Assembly (NCBI GenBank): GCA_049426725.1 | Contig: JBMSYN010000015.1 | Span: forward strand, 1-49,947 | Reading direction: 5' to 3' | Length of the DNA: 49,947 nucleotides | From: UBA961 sp049426725 | Lineage (GTDB): Bacteria > Bacteroidota > Ignavibacteria > Kapaibacteriales > UBA961 | Part shown: in pieces, positions 1 through 8,780 of the stretch | How the letters are laid out: every line of letters begins with the position of its first letter | How positions within the stretch are numbered: the first letter of the stretch is position 1 | Made by a program: the position numbers and the translations under genes | Notes under the pieces: model-generated | What the model was told of the DNA's origin: nothing | What the model saw: the letters and a program-made list of their open reading frames with translations, nothing else | The model's database searches: none

Positions 1-43
1 TGATGTAATTATCGGTCAGAAAACCCAGTGTTTATCAGGGTTG

Positions 44-125
44 CGGAGGAAGAGGGACTCGAACCCCCACAGGCGGAAGCCCGGCAGTTTTCAAGACTGC
101 TGCAATACCATTATGCGATTCCTCC
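44..125 (-). tRNA. tRNA-Ser (anticodon UGA)
   Basis: Read on the minus strand, a 7-bp acceptor stem (GGAGGAA with TTCCTCC) encloses a D arm, an anticodon arm GCAGT-CTTGAAA-ACTGC with UGA in the loop, an extended variable arm as expected for a class II tRNA, and a T arm with the GTTCGAGTC loop core. The discriminator base is G and the 3' CCA is not encoded. It decodes UCA and related serine codons. A weak 5-bp hairpin followed by TTTTC lies just downstream (about 20-42) and could end the transcript. Confidence 0.93.
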
Positions 126-216
126 GGTATTGACATCTCGTAAGATTGGAAGGCAAAATTGAGACATTTTTCGCATTTTTGCAACAGAAATTTCCCTTCT
201 TTCTTTCAAGACTCAT

Positions 217-1872
217 ATGTTCCGTGTAATCCTCGTATTTACTACTGTTTTTCTGCTCTCTGGTTCATCATTTGCAAAGAACTCGAGGGGTGGAAGAACT
301 CCAAAAGCGATTTTTGTGATCTCATATGATCAAATGAGGGGTGACTATCCAGAACAATTTGCTCAATTATGGGGTGAGAAGGGTTTTAAGCGAATTATGA
401 AGGAAGGCGGCTACTCGCCTTTGTGCTATTTCAATCATGTTTCCAATGTGACTTGCCCCGGGCATGCTGTGCTCATGACAGGATCCTATCCTTCGCAAAC
501 AGGCATTGTATCTAATGATTTTTTTGATTCGAAGTCCGGATGCATGTGCTATTGTACCGAAGACAAATCTTCACCGGTAACAACAAATGCATCAGTAGGA
601 CGCTCGCCAAAACTCTTATCTCAAACTACACTCGGAGATGAACTTCGACTCAAATCACCTAAAAGCAAAGCTCTTTCCTTTGCGCTCAAAGATAGAGCGG
701 CAATCTTGATGGCCGGAAAAAGCAAGCAACAATCCGTCTATTGGTTCGATTGGTCTGCACAAAGGTTCACAACATCGTCATACTATCACCAGTCAAAATG
801 GATTGACAAACTCAATGCAACTATTCCTTTATCAGCGTATGCCGGAAAAACATGGAATCCAAGTATTCCGCAATCACTCGCAAAGGAAGATTCCATTCCG
901 GTAGAAGGCAATTTCCCCGGTGGCGATTTCATGTTCCCTCATGAACTTGGTCATCCCGGAGAAAAACACTATGCCGAAGCTGTCATGACTTCTCCATATT
1001 CAATCTCCTATCTGTTCGATGCAGTGAAATATGCAATGAATCAAGAACACATTGGAAAAGATAGGTTTACCGATATAGTGACCATCGGAGTCTCAACCAC
1101 TGATCTCACAGGACATCTCTTCGGACCGGATAGCCGCGAAATACAAGAACTCTATATCCATGCCGATTCCATCCTCGGCACCTTCATCGATCATCTGGAT
1201 GCAACCATGGGAAGAGATAATTATATCATGGTAATCACATCCGATCATGGAGTTGCTCCGATTCCTGAGTTTATCACGAAGTTCGGAAAAGTACCCGTTG
1301 ATGCCGGAAGGATTCAAGAAAAAACCTTTCTGCAAGAAGTGGAAACTGAAATGAAGAAACGCATTTATCTTAATAAAGAAGGTTCATGGATCAAACATTT
1401 TGAACCACCCACGCTCTTCATCAATGATGAACTGGTTGAATCAAGTGGAATCGAAAAGGCCAAAATCATAGATACTATGTGCGCAGTGTTGCAATCCATC
1501 AATGGCATCGCTCATGCTGTTCCCACATCAAAGATTCAACAAGGTATCATTCCACCGGGATGGGATAAAGAATTGCTCGAAATGTTTCGTAATGACATTC
1601 ATCCGGATAGAACTGGTGAAGTGATGTTCATGGTGAAACCCTATTGGTTGTTCGGACCCAAACCGGCAAATCATGGGACTGCATATGACTATGACAGATA
1701 TGTACCACTGATGTTTTTGGGAGGCAGCATTCAGGCGGCGCAAATAATCGGGAAAACAGATCCGGCAGACATCATGCCAACATTGGCTTCTATATTGAAT
1801 ATCAATGTGAAAGATAGACATGGAAAAAAACTAGACTTGGTGATGCCAGCAGCCAAAAAAGCGAAGAAATAA
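217..1872 (+). CDS. PafA-like alkaline phosphatase (alkaline phosphatase superfamily), secreted
   Basis: The 551-aa protein has an N-terminal signal peptide (hydrophobic residues 3-18, Ala at about 20), so it should act in the periplasm. It belongs to the alkaline phosphatase / nucleotide pyrophosphatase superfamily of two-zinc enzymes. Visible elements are the first metal Asp38 (SYDQMRGD), the Thr nucleophile Thr79 in NVTCPGH, Asn100, a Lys158-x-Arg160 pair, the TDLTGH motif, SDHG and a late HGT histidine. A Thr nucleophile with a downstream Asn and a KxR pair is the signature of PafA phosphomonoesterases rather than phosphodiesterases of the same fold. It is a single gene whose stop codon directly abuts the stop codon of the convergent cytochrome c gene. 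The family is certain; the preferred substrate is inferred. Confidence 0.88.
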   Translation: MFRVILVFTTVFLLSGSSFAKNSRGGRTPKAIFVISYDQMRGDYPEQFAQLWGEKGFKRIMKEGGYSPLCYFNHVSNVTCPGHAVLMTGSYPSQTGIVSNDFFDSKSGCMCYCTEDKSSPVTTNASVGRSPKLLSQTTLGDELRLKSPKSKALSFALKDRAAILMAGKSKQQSVYWFDWSAQRFTTSSYYHQSKWIDKLNATIPLSAYAGKTWNPSIPQSLAKEDSIPVEGNFPGGDFMFPHELGHPGEKHYAEAVMTSPYSISYLFDAVKYAMNQEHIGKDRFTDIVTIGVSTTDLTGHLFGPDSREIQELYIHADSILGTFIDHLDATMGRDNYIMVITSDHGVAPIPEFITKFGKVPVDAGRIQEKTFLQEVETEMKKRIYLNKEGSWIKHFEPPTLFINDELVESSGIEKAKIIDTMCAVLQSINGIAHAVPTSKIQQGIIPPGWDKELLEMFRNDIHPDRTGEVMFMVKPYWLFGPKPANHGTAYDYDRYVPLMFLGGSIQAAQIIGKTDPADIMPTLASILNINVKDRHGKKLDLVMPAAKKAKK

Positions 1873-2319
1873 TCAATTTGAAGAATGACTTGAATGTAAT
1901 TCCCTTAATACTGCAATTTCTTCTTTTGCAAAAGTCATTTCCCCATTCCCAAAACGAGCTGAAATATAATTCAAAATATCAGCAATTTCTTGATCTGAAA
2001 CCGGTACGGGATGCATGACACCATTATAGACTTCACCATTAACTGTAATCTCACCGGAAATTCCCTGCAATAATACATTGATGATTCGATGCTTATTCTC
2101 CTGAAGAAAATTACTTGACTGCAATGGTGGATATAATCCCTTGACTCCCTCTCCATTCGATTGATGACATGTAGCGCATCTTTGCTCATATAATTTCATG
2201 CCTGCTGCATGCTTTTCCAAATTTGCGCTTTCTTGATAAGAATCAATACCCCTCGACACAAGATATGTCAAAGAAACAAATGCACATAAAAGCAAAAGAA
2301 TGGATGCAAACTTTTTCAT
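1873..2319 (-). CDS. Monohaem c-type cytochrome
   Basis: The 148-aa protein starts with a signal peptide or membrane anchor (residues 4-20) and carries a single haem-c site, CATCH (Cys48, Cys51, His52), followed by the NGEGVKGLYPPL segment common in small class I cytochromes. Met102 in GVMHPV is the likely second axial ligand. It should carry electrons in the periplasm or on the outer face of the inner membrane. The start lies 10 bases after the stop of the beta-propeller lipoprotein gene, so the two are probably co-transcribed. The tail after about residue 125 is His/Ser-rich and not recognised. The electron partner cannot be told from the window. Confidence 0.88.
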   Translation of the reverse strand: MKKFASILLLLCAFVSLTYLVSRGIDSYQESANLEKHAAGMKLYEQRCATCHQSNGEGVKGLYPPLQSSNFLQENKHRIINVLLQGISGEITVNGEVYNGVMHPVPVSDQEIADILNYISARFGNGEMTFAKEEIAVLRELHSSHSSN

Positions 2320-2329
2320 GTCACTATAA

Positions 2330-3352
2330 TCATTGTGGAATGATGAATCTCAAAGGGAGATTTGTTTGCAAAACACGTTGAACCAAACCTGAATTATCAT
2401 GTAACACTTGTATGTCATTGCCTTTGATTGCAAGAACCTCTCGTCTGCGATCATTATAGACAATCCCCGAATACACATTTCTTGAAATGGTTGAATAAGT
2501 TTTGTATTCTCTTGTGTCAACCCGAACAAGCCCATTCGAAAATGGAACAAAAGCCCATTCATTTGCAGTGACTGCAAGCCCACTTGGCACCGCATCAATA
2601 CTGTCTATGTCTCGAGTGCTGATGGTCATCTGCGCAAGAAGCACTTTTTTGTCAATGTCAATGAACCCAATTCCTGCTGTACTACGAGTGACTGCTCCAT
2701 TGGTTTTCCCTGCACCTTCTGAAACATAAACAAGTTTGGTTCCTGTTGGATCATTCGACAAAAATCTCGGGGCGGTTAAAACAGCATATTGCTTTTCTAC
2801 TTTGTTTGTTCTTGTATCAATGTGCGAAATGGTATTCGATCCAAGATTTGCAACAAATACTTGATTCTGTCTATCACCTGAACCGGTAATGATATCAACA
2901 GTATTTTGTCCAACAACAATCGAACCTGCAAGCTTTTTGTTCAGAATATCATACAGCATCACAATGCTGTCATTTTCAAAAATGACATATCCCGTGGTTG
3001 CATTCCCAAATGCCATGGAAATTGGTTTCTTCTGCATGGATGAAAAATCAATTGTATGCAATTCAGCATAATCTGATCTATTCAGAATTTTGATGCTCTT
3101 TGCTTCCGGAAACAAGACAAATAATTGATCTCGATAGATATATACTTTATTGATTTTCGAATTTCCCACATGAATACTTTTTCTTTCAGATAATGTAATC
3201 CCTGAAACCTTTTCTGAATACACGGTATTTTCATTTGTCGGAATTGAAAACAATGTCCAGAAATCTTGATTTGGAGTGACGATATTCTCTTCCGGTGCGC
3301 ATGCGCCAATCAGGAGAACCGCAAACAGTATTATGTAGTTGAAATGCTTCAT
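2330..3352 (-). CDS. YVTN/NHL-type beta-propeller lipoprotein
   Basis: The 340-aa protein has a lipoprotein signal (hydrophobic run ending LLIGAC, Cys18 lipidated), which decides the start. The open frame extends 28 codons upstream but without the signal at its front. The body is made of repeated beta-rich blades with phrases such as GSNTISHIDTRTNKV and TKLVYVSEG, typical of YVTN surface beta-propellers. No catalytic residues are apparent, so a binding or scaffold role is likely. The following gene is a cytochrome c only 10 bases away, which hints at a redox-related envelope function. The exact role is unknown. Confidence 0.8.
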   Translation of the reverse strand: MKHFNYIILFAVLLIGACAPEENIVTPNQDFWTLFSIPTNENTVYSEKVSGITLSERKSIHVGNSKINKVYIYRDQLFVLFPEAKSIKILNRSDYAELHTIDFSSMQKKPISMAFGNATTGYVIFENDSIVMLYDILNKKLAGSIVVGQNTVDIITGSGDRQNQVFVANLGSNTISHIDTRTNKVEKQYAVLTAPRFLSNDPTGTKLVYVSEGAGKTNGAVTRSTAGIGFIDIDKKVLLAQMTISTRDIDSIDAVPSGLAVTANEWAFVPFSNGLVRVDTREYKTYSTISRNVYSGIVYNDRRREVLAIKGNDIQVLHDNSGLVQRVLQTNLPLRFIIPQ

Positions 3353-3393
3353 TATGTTTGTGAAAATACGAAAAAGCGATGAACGGCAAACCT

Positions 3394-4686
3394 TCAAAAC
3401 TGCGATGGATGCGAATGTATTAACACAGAAGACCAACCGGAGGTTTCACAGTAAGAAGAAGCCACCTGCGCCAATTGCTCTTCGGTTATGGCATCGATTT
3501 TTCGGATGGTTTCCTGAAATGGTTCAATATGACCTTCTTCCAGCAATCCACGACCCAATGCCTGCATTCTGGAAGACATGCTCTCGAGCGACATAATGAC
3601 GGAAGCTCGAACCTGGGCCTTGGCTCTCTCTAATTCTTTTTTACCCACAGGTGCAGTATGAATCAATCGATGACATTCATGCATCAAGGCATCTTTGGCT
3701 TTTTCAATGTTCGCATTGTCACATGCCGTGTACAAATACAATGTGCCACTATCTGTGTATAAATCCAAAGCTGAATAGACTGTATACCCCAATCCATGCT
3801 TTTCGCGGATAGATTGGTACAAACGAGAACTCATTCCCTCGCCAAGAATGATATTTAATAAAATCAGAGCATGCCGTTCTTTTGAAAATAAACCGCTGGT
3901 CACACGACCCAACAAGACATGCCCTTGCTGAAATGTTCTCTCCTGCAAGCTATGCTTTGCCTTCAGCTTTCGTGGTCTTTGTCTATGGTCGGTCTTTTTT
4001 CTGCTCTTGGGTAAATTGAATGTGGATTCAACATGCTCCACAATCTTTGCATGTGGAATATTTCCCGCAACAGCAATCACGATTCGATCAGGTCGAAGCA
4101 TCTCAGAGCGAGCTTTGAGCAAATCATTCCGTGAGAGCGATGATACCGTTTCAATTGTCCCTGTGATTGAATGAGCAAGGCGATGAGATGAAAAAAGTAC
4201 TTCTTCTCCCGCTTCAAAAATCACCTCTTCTGGTTCATCTTCGCATGAATTGATTTCTTCGATGATGATCTTCCTCTCTTTTTCTATGTCCTTTGGATCC
4301 AATGCAGGAGACAAAGTCAATTCTGCCATCAATGCATATACTTTGGAAAAATCTCTGGATAATGCACGTACATAAAAACAGGTATGTTCTTTTGTAGTGA
4401 ATGCATTGGAATATGCGCCCATTTGCTCAAATGCATCCGCCAAAGCTTTGGTACTTCTATATTCTGTTCTCCGAAAAGCCAAATGCTCCAAAAAATGATA
4501 GACTCCCTCTTTGCCCTCAGCTTCATCACGTGATCCGGATGCTATCCAAATTCCAAGTGAAAAAGAATGCACATCAGGGACAAATTCGCTAACTACACGA
4601 ATTCCGTTAGGCAATGTGGTGATTTCTGCTGTGGCAACATTATTCATTGATGCTGAATCAACACGTTTTTGTGAGGAAGGCTTCAT
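3394..4686 (-). CDS. M16 family zinc peptidase
   Basis: The 430-aa protein has the inverted zinc motif HFLEH (His64, Glu67, His68) of M16 (pitrilysin/processing peptidase) enzymes, plus the distal Glu at about 144 in the ERKIIIEEI segment. It has two roughly equal halves; the second carries the RVTSGLFSKERHAL and SSRLYQSIREKHGLGYTVYS segments typical of this family. There is no signal peptide, so it is probably cytoplasmic and degrades peptides. Its ATG overlaps the stop of the upstream PLP enzyme gene by four bases (ATGA), so translation is likely coupled. The substrate is unknown. Confidence 0.92.
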   Translation of the reverse strand: MKPSSQKRVDSASMNNVATAEITTLPNGIRVVSEFVPDVHSFSLGIWIASGSRDEAEGKEGVYHFLEHLAFRRTEYRSTKALADAFEQMGAYSNAFTTKEHTCFYVRALSRDFSKVYALMAELTLSPALDPKDIEKERKIIIEEINSCEDEPEEVIFEAGEEVLFSSHRLAHSITGTIETVSSLSRNDLLKARSEMLRPDRIVIAVAGNIPHAKIVEHVESTFNLPKSRKKTDHRQRPRKLKAKHSLQERTFQQGHVLLGRVTSGLFSKERHALILLNIILGEGMSSRLYQSIREKHGLGYTVYSALDLYTDSGTLYLYTACDNANIEKAKDALMHECHRLIHTAPVGKKELERAKAQVRASVIMSLESMSSRMQALGRGLLEEGHIEPFQETIRKIDAITEEQLAQVASSYCETSGWSSVLIHSHPSQF

Positions 4687-5852
4687 GCGATGGCATCCAA
4701 TGCCTGTGCAATGTCTGCCATGAGATCTTCTTTGTCCTCAATCCCTACAGACAAGCGAACAAGCCCTTCTGTGATGCCAAGACGTTCTCTCTGCTCTTGA
4801 GGAATGGAACCATGAGTCATGCTTACGGGATGACATACAAGCGACTCCACACCGCCCAATGATTCTGCCAAAGTGAAAAGTTTGACAGTAGTCGTGAATT
4901 TTTTTGCCTTCTCAATCGAACCTAGTTCAATGGAAATCATGCCACCAAAACCTGTCATTTGCTTTTTTGCCAATGCATACTGTGGATGATTCTCCAAACC
5001 GGGATAATGAGTCGCTTTGATTGCAGGATGCTTGGAGCAGTATTCTGCGATTGCCTTTGCATTTTCTTCATGTTGCTTCATGCGCACAGCCAAAGTTTTG
5101 ATGGATCTCAAACATAACCAACATTCCATCGGTCCGGGCACTGCGCCGGCAGCATTTTGAATGAATCGCAATTGTTCGGCAATGGATTCTTGTTTTGCGA
5201 CAACTATTCCACTTACAAGATCAGAATGACCACCCAAGTATTTTGTTGCACTATGCAATACGATGTCTGCGCCCAATGTAATTGGCTTCTGCGCATAAGG
5301 ACTTGCAAATGTATTATCCACGATAAGCAATGCATGCGCTTCATGTGCTATTGAGGCAAGCGCTTCTATATCAGTCAACTTCATCATTGGATTTGTGGGG
5401 GATTCAGTGTAAATCATTTTTGTTTTGCCTGACTGAATTGCTGATTTCACTGCATCGTGATTTGTCATGTCGACAACTGAAAACTCTATTCCATAGCGCT
5501 TCAATACTTTGTCAAACAATCGAAATGTGCCACCATACATGTCTTCCGCACAGATTACATGATCTCCGGATGAAAGCAAACGCATGACTGCATCAATTGC
5601 CGCCATGCCACTTCCGAATGCAAAACCGGCACACCCTTGTTCCAAATTTGCCATGCTCGCTTCCCATGCAAATCTCGTGGGATTTTGCGTGCGAGCATAT
5701 TCAAAACCTTTATGCTGCCCTATACCTTCTTGAGCATAGGTTGAAGTTTGATATAAAGGAACAGTTACGGCTCCTGTCAATGGATCCGGCTCTTGTCCTG
5801 CATGAATGGCTCTTGTGGAAAATCCAAAAACTGTATGATCATAGTTGGGCAT
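4683..5852 (-). CDS. Cys/Met metabolism PLP enzyme (cystathionine gamma-synthase / gamma-lyase type)
   Basis: The 389-aa protein is a full-length member of the gamma-family PLP enzymes, which act on homoserine esters, cystathionine or methionine. It shows the phosphate-binding YARTQNPT motif, the FGSGMAAI loop, DNTFASPYAQ with the PLP-pyridine Asp, and the Schiff-base lysine in HSATKYLGGHSD. The C-terminal substrate-carboxylate motif VRLSVGIED is also present. The sequence alone does not separate cystathionine gamma-synthase from gamma-lyase or O-acetylhomoserine sulfhydrylase. It is followed by an overlapping M16 peptidase gene. A second, more divergent paralogue is encoded at 25687. Confidence 0.93.
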   Translation of the reverse strand: MPNYDHTVFGFSTRAIHAGQEPDPLTGAVTVPLYQTSTYAQEGIGQHKGFEYARTQNPTRFAWEASMANLEQGCAGFAFGSGMAAIDAVMRLLSSGDHVICAEDMYGGTFRLFDKVLKRYGIEFSVVDMTNHDAVKSAIQSGKTKMIYTESPTNPMMKLTDIEALASIAHEAHALLIVDNTFASPYAQKPITLGADIVLHSATKYLGGHSDLVSGIVVAKQESIAEQLRFIQNAAGAVPGPMECWLCLRSIKTLAVRMKQHEENAKAIAEYCSKHPAIKATHYPGLENHPQYALAKKQMTGFGGMISIELGSIEKAKKFTTTVKLFTLAESLGGVESLVCHPVSMTHGSIPQEQRERLGITEGLVRLSVGIEDKEDLMADIAQALDAIA

Positions 5853-5905
5853 AGCGATTTCCTGTAAATGATATGCAAAGATACCCTTTTGATGAATTCC
5901 ATTTT

Positions 5906-7186
5906 TCAGGTTTTCTGCTTTTTCTTCTTTGCAGCGGGAAACAAAATATTATTAAGAATAAGTCTATAACCAGGGGAGTTCTTGTGAAGGGATATGTCTG
6001 TTGGGGGATCCCCCACAGCATGTTGATAATCCTCGGGATCATGTCCACCATACCATGTGAAAGTACCACGACCAATATTCCCATGTAAGTACTTCACCTC
6101 GTCTGTACCTTCTCTTTCGGCAAGTACGGTGACAGATTTTTTGATTTGTTCTTTGTGAAATGCGGTGGTTTGACCCAGAAAGTTCTTTATGATATTGGCA
6201 TGACATTGGGTGAGCATCGTGGGAACAGGATCATATTTTGCTGAAAAATCAAACAATGTGAAATAATCAACAGATGCATTGTTCACTCTGAAACTTGCAT
6301 CCACATCAATGGATGAATATTCATATCGATAGGGATCGGTATAAATCTCAAAATTTTCAAATGCGAATGTTTGCGTGAAATCAATCTTGTTTTCATAACC
6401 TGCTTGTACCGGGTCACCATCGAACATGGTTTCACAGATATCGGTTTTTGCAGCTGCAAGTGCAATATCATAGGAATCAGTAGCAGAACACATGGCAAAC
6501 ATGAAACCACCCTGTTCGATATATGCTCTTATTTTTTGTACGATTGCACGCTTTAATTCAGAAACCTTTTTGAATCCAAGTTTCTTCGCGGTTGTCTCGA
6601 GCAATGTCACTTGTTGGATATACCACGGAGCAGTTGCATAATTGGCAAAAAACTTCCCGTATTGTCCGGTGAAGTCTTCATGATGCAAGTGGAGCCAATC
6701 ATAATCCGACAACTTTTCACGCAAAACTTCTTCATCCCATATCTTGTCATATTTTACTTCCGCATATTCCAAGACCATCGTCACGGCATCATCCCAAGGG
6801 CGTGATCCGGGTGGTGTATATACTGCAATGCGAGGTGGCTTTTCAAGTTTGATCACATCCATGTTTGTTTTTTCACTTTGCACTTCAGTATAAATTGATT
6901 GTGCTTGTGCGGAACTCAATTGTTCAAAACTTACACCACGAATTCGGCATTCAGCAATCAAAAATGATTCTGCATCAAGTAAAAAAGATCCGCCACGATA
7001 ATTGAGCAACCATTCAGTTTGTACATTTTTGGTCAATGCCCAATATGTGAGTCCATATGCTTTGAGATGATCTGTTTGCGCAAGATCCATCGGAATAAGT
7101 ACTTTCTGAGCAAACAATGATGAATGCACCATGATGCTCAAGAATGAAATGACACTCCATAGAATGCGATGTTTATATGTTCTCAT
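5906..7186 (-). CDS. Conserved secreted protein often labelled 'asparagine synthetase B'; function unknown
   Basis: The 426-aa protein has a clear signal peptide (residues 8-26, ending SLFAQ) and then a soluble domain. I recognise the pattern KVLIPMDLAQTDHLKAYG, YDWLHLHHEDFTGQYG, FAMCSATDSYD and GGHDPEDYQHAVGDPPTD from proteins of Ignavibacteria and relatives that databases tend to name asparagine synthetase B. The sequence has neither the N-terminal Cys glutaminase nor the SGGxDS ATP-pyrophosphatase motif, so that name is not supported. The GGFMFAMCS stretch after a beta strand recalls glutamine-amidotransferase-like or ThuA-like folds, but this is only a resemblance. The protein ends in a Lys-rich tail. 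The gene overlaps the flippase gene by four bases. Confidence 0.8.
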   Translation of the reverse strand: MRTYKHRILWSVISFLSIMVHSSLFAQKVLIPMDLAQTDHLKAYGLTYWALTKNVQTEWLLNYRGGSFLLDAESFLIAECRIRGVSFEQLSSAQAQSIYTEVQSEKTNMDVIKLEKPPRIAVYTPPGSRPWDDAVTMVLEYAEVKYDKIWDEEVLREKLSDYDWLHLHHEDFTGQYGKFFANYATAPWYIQQVTLLETTAKKLGFKKVSELKRAIVQKIRAYIEQGGFMFAMCSATDSYDIALAAAKTDICETMFDGDPVQAGYENKIDFTQTFAFENFEIYTDPYRYEYSSIDVDASFRVNNASVDYFTLFDFSAKYDPVPTMLTQCHANIIKNFLGQTTAFHKEQIKKSVTVLAEREGTDEVKYLHGNIGRGTFTWYGGHDPEDYQHAVGDPPTDISLHKNSPGYRLILNNILFPAAKKKKQKT

Positions 7187-8634
7187 GAATTATTGCCAAG
7201 TACTCTTTTGATAAATTGCTTTTCTTGAGTGTTTAGTATCCCCGTCGAAAAGAGAATGATTGGAAAAGCAATGAGAAGCATGCCATTCATGATGGCATTG
7301 AATTGAACCATGTTCGATAGTGCGAATAACATTATCGTAATTATTCCCGTTCCCAATAATCTATGCCACTCATAAGGAAGTGGATACACTTTGATGGAAA
7401 TTCTCCAAAGAATTCCTGCGCTCACAGCATAAGCAAAAAAAGTAGCCCATGCCCCACCATAAATTCCAAAACTTGGCACCAATACAAACAACAATGCAAT
7501 ATTGGTAAGTGCTGCCAAACCCGTTGCTATTGGCAACCAGACAGTCTTTTTGGTTATATGCAGGCCCAATGCCACATTGGTGGAAACTCCATTCAACAAA
7601 TATCCTGCTAAGACAATTGGAATAATCCCAATTCCTTCCCAATATGATCTATGAATGAGTGAGACACCGCCAATCGAAAATTCAACGATATGTTTTATAA
7701 ACAGCGATATCACCAAGAAAACAAAACATGCAATGATGGTGAAATATGTGAATATTCTTGCGAATAAACGAGGTGCATCTTCATCTTCATGATGCGAAAG
7801 GTAAAAGGGCTTATATGCGAATTCAAAGACAGCGACAAGCATCATCATGGGAATTCCCAGACGATAATTTGCTTGATAGAGTCCGGTGATGTCAGAACCC
7901 GCAATGGAGGTCATGATGGGTCTATCAGCAACCTGCAACATCATTCCCGAGAATGCTGATGGCATTGTTGGTAAACCAAACTGAAGCATTTCTTTGGACA
8001 ATGTAGAATCAAACTTCATTCTTAGCCATTTGAAAATGATTGGCAATACTCCAATGACAGCCAGCAAAGATGATATGATTCCGGCTATGATGATGCCATT
8101 CAAACCCATTTTCATATATCCTACCAAAACAAGATTGAGAATGAGATTGATGGCAACATTTGCGATGCGCAAGATTCCAAACATTTTTGCTCTTCTTTGC
8201 ATTCTGAGCAAATTATACGGGACATTTGTAAGAGCATCAAAAAGAGGAATAAGAGCAATGGCGCGAATTACATCACCATGTCCTTTCAAATCAGGAATCC
8301 ACCCGGCTATGGAATCTGCCGTGAACATAATCACATTTGTACACATCACTCCGATTAGCGCAATCATCCACCATGAAAATGAGAATGACTGTTCAGTTTT
8401 ATGAGGATCTTTAGATGAGAAAAATCTAAGGAAAGCTGTGTCCATGCCAAATGCATAGATCACATTCACGAAGGCAAGAAGCGAATACAAATATGCATAT
8501 ACCCCAAATTCAGATCTATTTGCAAGCGCATTCGTGTAAAGGGGCGTGAGCAAAAAACTCATTGACCGCGTCAACAATGTTGTTAACCCATAAATCGCCG
8601 CATCCGAAGCGAGTAGTTGAATTTTTGCTCTCAT
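7183..8634 (-). CDS. Polysaccharide/lipid-linked sugar flippase (Wzx-type, MOP superfamily)
   Basis: The 483-aa protein is hydrophobic throughout, with about 12-14 predicted membrane helices. It begins with the layout typical of Wzx-like oligosaccharide flippases: a short cytoplasmic start, then ASDAAIYGLTTLLTRSMSFL with the family's conserved Tyr/Gly helix. The GLNGIIIAGIISSLLAVIG and NGVSTNVALGLHITKKT segments are also family-like. It would move undecaprenyl-linked glycans across the inner membrane. No glycosyltransferase cluster surrounds it here. The next gene overlaps by four bases, so the flippase and the secreted protein are probably made together. The substrate is unknown. Confidence 0.9.
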   Translation of the reverse strand: MRAKIQLLASDAAIYGLTTLLTRSMSFLLTPLYTNALANRSEFGVYAYLYSLLAFVNVIYAFGMDTAFLRFFSSKDPHKTEQSFSFSWWMIALIGVMCTNVIMFTADSIAGWIPDLKGHGDVIRAIALIPLFDALTNVPYNLLRMQRRAKMFGILRIANVAINLILNLVLVGYMKMGLNGIIIAGIISSLLAVIGVLPIIFKWLRMKFDSTLSKEMLQFGLPTMPSAFSGMMLQVADRPIMTSIAGSDITGLYQANYRLGIPMMMLVAVFEFAYKPFYLSHHEDEDAPRLFARIFTYFTIIACFVFLVISLFIKHIVEFSIGGVSLIHRSYWEGIGIIPIVLAGYLLNGVSTNVALGLHITKKTVWLPIATGLAALTNIALLFVLVPSFGIYGGAWATFFAYAVSAGILWRISIKVYPLPYEWHRLLGTGIITIMLFALSNMVQFNAIMNGMLLIAFPIILFSTGILNTQEKQFIKRVLGNNS

Positions 8635-8701
8635 GCCATGACTAATCCTAAAACACCCGCAATATACTGATGTTTCCCCCTATTTTTAGCCACAAGGATA
8701 A

Positions 8702-8763
8702 ATCCCAAGACGAGATGTTCATTTTTATATCTCTGCATGCAGTCTTGGGATAATGTCTTTTTT
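8702..8763. other. Large inverted repeat in intergenic DNA
   Basis: A perfect 10-bp inverted repeat (ATCCCAAGAC with GTCTTGGGAT) encloses a second 5-bp pair (GAGAT with ATCTC), giving a bulged hairpin about 50 nt long. On the plus strand a run of six T follows a few bases later. On the minus strand it sits about 30 bases downstream of the small 66-aa gene and upstream of the flippase gene. It could be a transcript-end structure, a leader structure for the flippase operon or part of a small RNA; the sequence does not decide. Confidence 0.5.
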
Positions 8764-8780
8764 GTATCCCCATATGAAGA

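Noticed and set aside
20..42. Weak hairpin with T-run after the tRNA gene
   Set aside because: Only a 5-bp stem; it may end the tRNA transcript but is too weak to call as a separate feature.
7994..8404. 136-codon plus-strand open frame
   Set aside because: It is antisense to the flippase gene, whose membrane-protein codon pattern leaves the opposite frame open; composition is not protein-like and there is no ribosome site.
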